Positions 7,383-9,680 of a stretch of DNA of 9,680 bases are shown here, one piece after another. The stretch's first letter is position 1, and every line of letters begins with the position of its first letter. The notes beneath the pieces were generated by a model. It was not told the origin of the DNA. It ran no database searches and saw only the letters and a program-made list of their open reading frames with translations. Made by a program: the position numbers and the translations under genes. This DNA comes from Chromatiaceae bacterium (GTDB lineage: Bacteria; Pseudomonadota; Gammaproteobacteria; Chromatiales; Chromatiaceae): the NCBI GenBank assembly GCA_016880695.1, contig JAEHCY010000478.1:1-9680 (forward strand), read 5' to 3'.

Positions 7383-8266
7383 TCGAGCGCCTCGCCATCA
7401 TCGGTGTGGGGCTGATTGGCGGGTCTCTGGCCCGGGCGCTGCGGGCGGTCGGGGAGGTTGGCGAGGTGGTCGGTTGCGGGCGTACGCTGCCGAACCTGGA
7501 ACGGGCAGTGGCCCTGGGGGTGATCGACCGTTACACCCAGGATCCGGCGGCGGCGGTGATCGGCGCGGATATGGTGTTCGTCGCCGTACCCCTCGGTGCC
7601 GTGCGCGAGACCCTTGCCGCCATGCGCGATTGTCTGCTCCCCGAGGCGATCATCACCGACGGGGGCAGCGTCAAGGGCAGCGTGGTGGCCGATGCCCGCG
7701 CCGCCCTGGGCGAGATCCTGCCGCGCTTCGTCCCCGGCCATCCCATCGCCGGCACCGAAAAGAGCGGCGTGGAGGCCTCCTTCACCGAGCTCTACCGCAA
7801 CCGTCGGGTGATCCTTACCCCCCTGGCCGAAACCGAAGCCAGCGCGCTGGATCGGGTGACACGCATGTGGCGGCTGTGCGGGGCCGAGGTTTCGCTGATG
7901 GATGTGCGCCATCACGATGAGGTGCTGGCGGCGACCAGCCACCTCCCGCACATGCTGGCCTTCGGGCTGGTGGATGCGCTCGCCCGGATGAAGGAGAACG
8001 AGGAAATCTTTCGCTACGCGGCGGGGGGCTTCCGGGACTTCACCCGCATCGCCTCCAGCAGCCCGGTGATGTGGCGTGACATCTGCCTCGCCAATCGGGA
8101 GGCGTTGGCCGAGGTCATGCAGCGCTTCAGCCTCGAGATGCAGGATCTCGCCGAGACCATCCAGCGCGCCGACGCCGAGCATCTGTTGGAGATCTTCGCG
8201 CGGGCCAAATCGGTTCGCGACCGCTACAGCGACAGCGCCAAGGGCGATGACGGCGCGCGCGAGTAG
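7379..8266 (+). CDS. tyrA: Prephenate / arogenate dehydrogenase
   Basis: The enzyme oxidatively decarboxylates prephenate (or arogenate) towards tyrosine. This is a stand-alone TyrA of 295 residues without a fused chorismate mutase and without an obvious ACT domain. The nucleotide-binding motif GVGLIGGS is at 9-16. GHPIAGTEKSGVEAS (120-134) contains the catalytic His121. SHLPH with His188 and GGFRDFTRIA with Arg223 (prephenate binding) follow. After the second strand it reads VVGCGRT, with no acidic residue and an Arg at 35, which would favour or allow NADP+ (inference). Translation starts at GTG 7379, overlapping hisC by 4 bases. In related clusters aroA comes next; here it does not. No clear intrinsic terminator is seen after the stop. 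Confidence 0.95.
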   Translation: MIERLAIIGVGLIGGSLARALRAVGEVGEVVGCGRTLPNLERAVALGVIDRYTQDPAAAVIGADMVFVAVPLGAVRETLAAMRDCLLPEAIITDGGSVKGSVVADARAALGEILPRFVPGHPIAGTEKSGVEASFTELYRNRRVILTPLAETEASALDRVTRMWRLCGAEVSLMDVRHHDEVLAATSHLPHMLAFGLVDALARMKENEEIFRYAAGGFRDFTRIASSSPVMWRDICLANREALAEVMQRFSLEMQDLAETIQRADAEHLLEIFARAKSVRDRYSDSAKGDDGARE

Positions 8267-8632
8267 CGCCACGCCCCGGCGGCTAAATCCCCAGACCTTT
8301 CGAAGCGGCTCTCCGCGCCTGCGCTGATCCTAGTGCTCGGCTTCACCCGGCCTGGTTCAGGGCCTGGTCGAAATCGGCAACCAGGTCGTCGAGGTCCTCC
8401 GGTCCCAGATGTCATGGGCACGCTCCTCGGGTGTGTAGTGGCGTGGGGCATGCTCGCGGGATGCGTGCTCTTATCTCCGGGCTTTGGGTTTTCAGGAAGA
8501 CCGGTCGCGCCCGGTCGAATCGATGGCGGCCGTTGCGACCCAGTCCTCCCGCGTTCATGCCGCGGATTGTACGTGAGGGTGGGGCCGGGCGCGCCATCGC
8601 ACAGGCCGGGCCGGGGGGCTTATCCTCGGGCC
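8267..8632. other. 366-base region between convergent tyrA and hydrolase genes, no intact gene
   Basis: The region is GC-rich and has no intact open frame that I can recognise. It contains the frameshifted minus-strand remnant at 8343-8470. On the minus strand, TACAAT at 8567-8572 resembles a -10 box for transcription towards that remnant, but no matching -35 is visible. Neither flanking gene is followed by a hairpin plus T-run, so no intrinsic terminator can be called. The expected aroA gene is missing from this position. Confidence 0.6.
8343..8470 (-). pseudogene. Possible frameshifted remnant of a small or truncated gene, function unknown
   Basis: Two short minus-strand frames join with one -1 shift at 8405. 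The first (8470-8405, after a TAA at 8473-8471) contains HAPRHYTPEERAHDIW. The second (8405-8343, ending in TGA) reads GPEDLDDLVADFDQALNQAG. Most codons in both parts end in G or C, like the real genes here. Restoring a single G in the GGG of TGGGACC would fuse them into a 42-residue acidic tail. No start codon lies in frame after the TAA, so the 5' end is missing or also broken. The last 20 residues resemble the C-terminus of Cys/Met-metabolism PLP enzymes (pattern VGxEDxDDLIADLxQAL), but the upstream part does not. Chance or sequencing error remains possible. Confidence 0.3.
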
Positions 8633-9436
8633 TCAGGGTTGCGGTGGGGCGCCGGTGGATAGGTCGGCGGGGGGCTGGCTCAGGCGGTAGAAGCGAATGC
8701 GCTCCGGCGGCAGCACCTGGCCGCCGATCTCCACTGCCCCAATGAAGGTGAGACCCGGGCTTCCCTCCCAGGGCGCGCGGGGTCCCTTGGCCTGGGTCGA
8801 GCCGGGATAATAGAAATTGACCACCAGGGAGAGGTCGTGGGCGTGTTCCCAGGGGGTTTGGATCAGCGGATTGGCGTCATCACCCCCGATGGCGCGGGTG
8901 GCCGCAGCCTTTGCCAGGCGCCAGCGGGTGGGATCCTGCGGGCAAAGGAAGTCCTTGGAAAAGGGCGAGCGGGTCGAGATGGCCGGATTGAACTGGCCGC
9001 GGCGGAAGATGACCCCGGTGACGCCCCGACCGTAGCGCTGTCGCATCTGTGGGGACGCCTCGGCGAGGCGCACCCGGTTCATCACGCCCCAGGCGATGCC
9101 GGCATAGACCAGCGGATCCTCGGCAAAGCCCGTGGAGCGGCCTTCGGCGAATGCCAGTCGAGCGAGAAGCTCCTGGGGTCCCACCGAGCCCCGTATGATC
9201 GCCGCCTCGATGGTCTCATCCCCCTGTCGGGTGAGGCAGGTTGGCAGGCTCTCGGTGGCCGCGGCGGGAGTGGCGGCGACGCAGGCTATCCCCGCCAGCA
9301 AGATCCAGGCCCGCTTCCGCGTCGCGGTGGCGGCGGGTAAGTGGGTTGCGGGACGAGCCGGAGTCTCAGGTCCCATCGCGAGCGGCTCTGCAAGGCTTGG
9401 GCAGGGCGATCGTTGTGTCTTCGCGGGTTCCGACAT
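8633..9436 (-). CDS. Probable exported SleB-like cell wall hydrolase
   Basis: The frame encodes 267 residues. Residues 42-60 (hydrophobic AWILLAGIACVAATPAAA after basic RKR) look like a signal peptide or membrane anchor with a possible cleavage near residue 60, preceded by an unusually long Pro/Ala-rich N-region. The mature part matches the cell wall hydrolase SleB/CwlJ pattern: LARLAFAEGRS with likely catalytic Glu98, GIAWGVMNRV (113-122), GVIFRRGQFNP (141-151), and FYYPGS near 209-214 with PWEGSP near 222-227. Family members cut peptidoglycan glycan strands. Cys67 and Cys165 could form a disulfide in the periplasm. The start at 9436 was chosen because TGGAGGTGAG lies just upstream; the frame is open to an ATG at 9508, but that would fall inside a hairpin. 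The gene is convergent to tyrA. The family call is from memory of motifs, not a search. Confidence 0.6.
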   Translation of the reverse strand: MSEPAKTQRSPCPSLAEPLAMGPETPARPATHLPAATATRKRAWILLAGIACVAATPAAATESLPTCLTRQGDETIEAAIIRGSVGPQELLARLAFAEGRSTGFAEDPLVYAGIAWGVMNRVRLAEASPQMRQRYGRGVTGVIFRRGQFNPAISTRSPFSKDFLCPQDPTRWRLAKAAATRAIGGDDANPLIQTPWEHAHDLSLVVNFYYPGSTQAKGPRAPWEGSPGLTFIGAVEIGGQVLPPERIRFYRLSQPPADLSTGAPPQP

Positions 9437-9440
9437 GCTC

Positions 9441-9446
9441 ACCTCC
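9441..9446 (-). promoter_or_regulatory. Ribosome binding site of the hydrolase gene
   Basis: On the minus strand GGAGGT lies 4 bases before ATG 9436. This strong site decides the start against the ATG at 9508, which has no such sequence. Confidence 0.7.
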
Positions 9447-9494
9447 AGGGGGATGCTCAGTGGGGATCCCGCATTCGTATCGAGTAAGGCGATT

Positions 9495-9530
9495 GGCGTG
9501 TCCAACATCGACCAGCGTCGATGTCACGCC
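9495..9530. repeat. Strong interrupted inverted repeat (hairpin) upstream of the hydrolase gene
   Basis: On the plus strand GGCGTG (9495-9500) pairs with CACGCC (9525-9530), and ACATCGAC (9505-9512) pairs with GTCGATGT (9517-9524). That gives 14 base pairs around a CAGC loop, with TCCA unpaired on one side. No T-run follows on either strand, so it is not a classic terminator. It lies about 59 bases upstream of the hydrolase start codon and could be an operator, a leader RNA structure, or a terminator-like end for a gene arriving from the right on the minus strand. Confidence 0.7.
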
Positions 9531-9680
9531 CCCTAAGCACCCGGCCCTCCGACCACCTCGGCCCGAGCTGAGGATCGGCACCCATCACCTCGAACAAAGC
9601 TAGCAGCCGCCTGAGCCTGAGAGGTCCCTGTCTCGTCGGCGAGCATGACCCGACTGCTGGGCGGCGGTCTGGACCCGCTC
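9531..9680. other. Right-edge region, no recognised gene
   Basis: No frame here matches a family I recognise. On the minus strand one frame is open from the window edge to a TAG at 9535-9533, two bases before the hairpin, and could be the last 48 codons of a gene entering from the right. Its third codon positions are clearly less GC-rich than in the confirmed genes, so I do not call it. A direct repeat CCTGAG-CCTGAG lies near 9611-9622. Confidence 0.4.

Noticed and set aside
7304..8272. 322-codon minus-strand frame opposite tyrA
   Set aside because: It is a mirror of the tyrA codon pattern, with biased composition, no ribosome binding site and no motif.
8349..8385. Short inverted repeats after tyrA (GGCCTG/CAGGGCC and CCTGGT/ACCAGG) as a terminator
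   Set aside because: The stems are short or bulged, no T-run follows, and they overlap the coding-like remnant on the other strand.
8412..8597. 61-codon minus-strand frame after tyrA
   Set aside because: It is Arg/Pro-rich with no motif. Its stop runs straight into the remnant frame, so it is at most part of the same decayed gene.
9460..9492. Hydrolase promoter TTGGAC with CGATAC/TACGAA on the minus strand
   Set aside because: The -10 match is poor at proper spacing and the -35 overlaps the hairpin, so it is too weak to call.
9605..9640. Possible glycine riboswitch (minus strand: GACAGGGACC next to CTCTCAGGC)
   Set aside because: The two pieces are in the wrong order for the glycine aptamer, and the other conserved parts are missing.
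9545..9640. Possible TPP riboswitch (CCTGAGAGG on plus strand)
   Set aside because: The rest of the thi-box pattern (GGGTGCC before, ACCTGA and the 3' stem after) is absent on this strand.

Overview
The window comes from the chromosome of a high-GC gammaproteobacterium. The gene order gyrA, serC, serA, pheA, hisC, tyrA resembles the gyrA-serC-pheA-hisC-tyrA-aroA-cmk-rpsA supercluster known from Pseudomonas and purple sulfur/Chromatiales-type bacteria. The extra serA between serC and pheA, and the similarity of the proteins to that group, make a Chromatiales-like organism my best guess. This is inference from gene order and protein motifs; no search was run.

Layout. Bases 1-194 hold the 3' end of an ISAs1-family insertion sequence: the last 56 codons of its transposase and a probable terminal inverted repeat. 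Next is a short leader (195-290) with a 10-bp tandem repeat. Six genes follow on the plus strand, almost without gaps: gyrA (291-2849), serC (2865-3947), serA (3969-5156), pheA (5182-6270), hisC (6267-7382) and tyrA (7379-8266). pheA/hisC and hisC/tyrA overlap by 4 bases (GTGA), which suggests translational coupling. After tyrA the expected aroA-cmk-rpsA is absent. Instead there are about 366 bases without an intact gene, holding a possible frameshifted small-gene remnant on the minus strand. A convergent minus-strand gene (8633-9436) then encodes a probable exported SleB-like cell wall hydrolase. Its upstream region (9437-9680) contains a strong interrupted hairpin and no gene I can recognise.

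How the genes work together. SerA and SerC catalyse the first two steps of serine synthesis from 3-phosphoglycerate. PheA (chorismate mutase plus prephenate dehydratase), TyrA (prephenate dehydrogenase) and the HisC aminotransferase can together convert chorismate to phenylalanine and tyrosine; HisC also serves histidine synthesis. SerA and PheA both end in ACT domains, so serine and phenylalanine feedback are likely. GyrA, a DNA gyrase subunit, heads the cluster but is not metabolically linked to it.

I do not see a wholly new system here. The points most worth a second look are: the Asn at the usual catalytic Glu position in SerA; the break in the cluster after tyrA; the IS end just upstream of gyrA together with a gyrA start lacking a Shine-Dalgarno; the hairpin upstream of the hydrolase; and the frameshifted 42-codon remnant.
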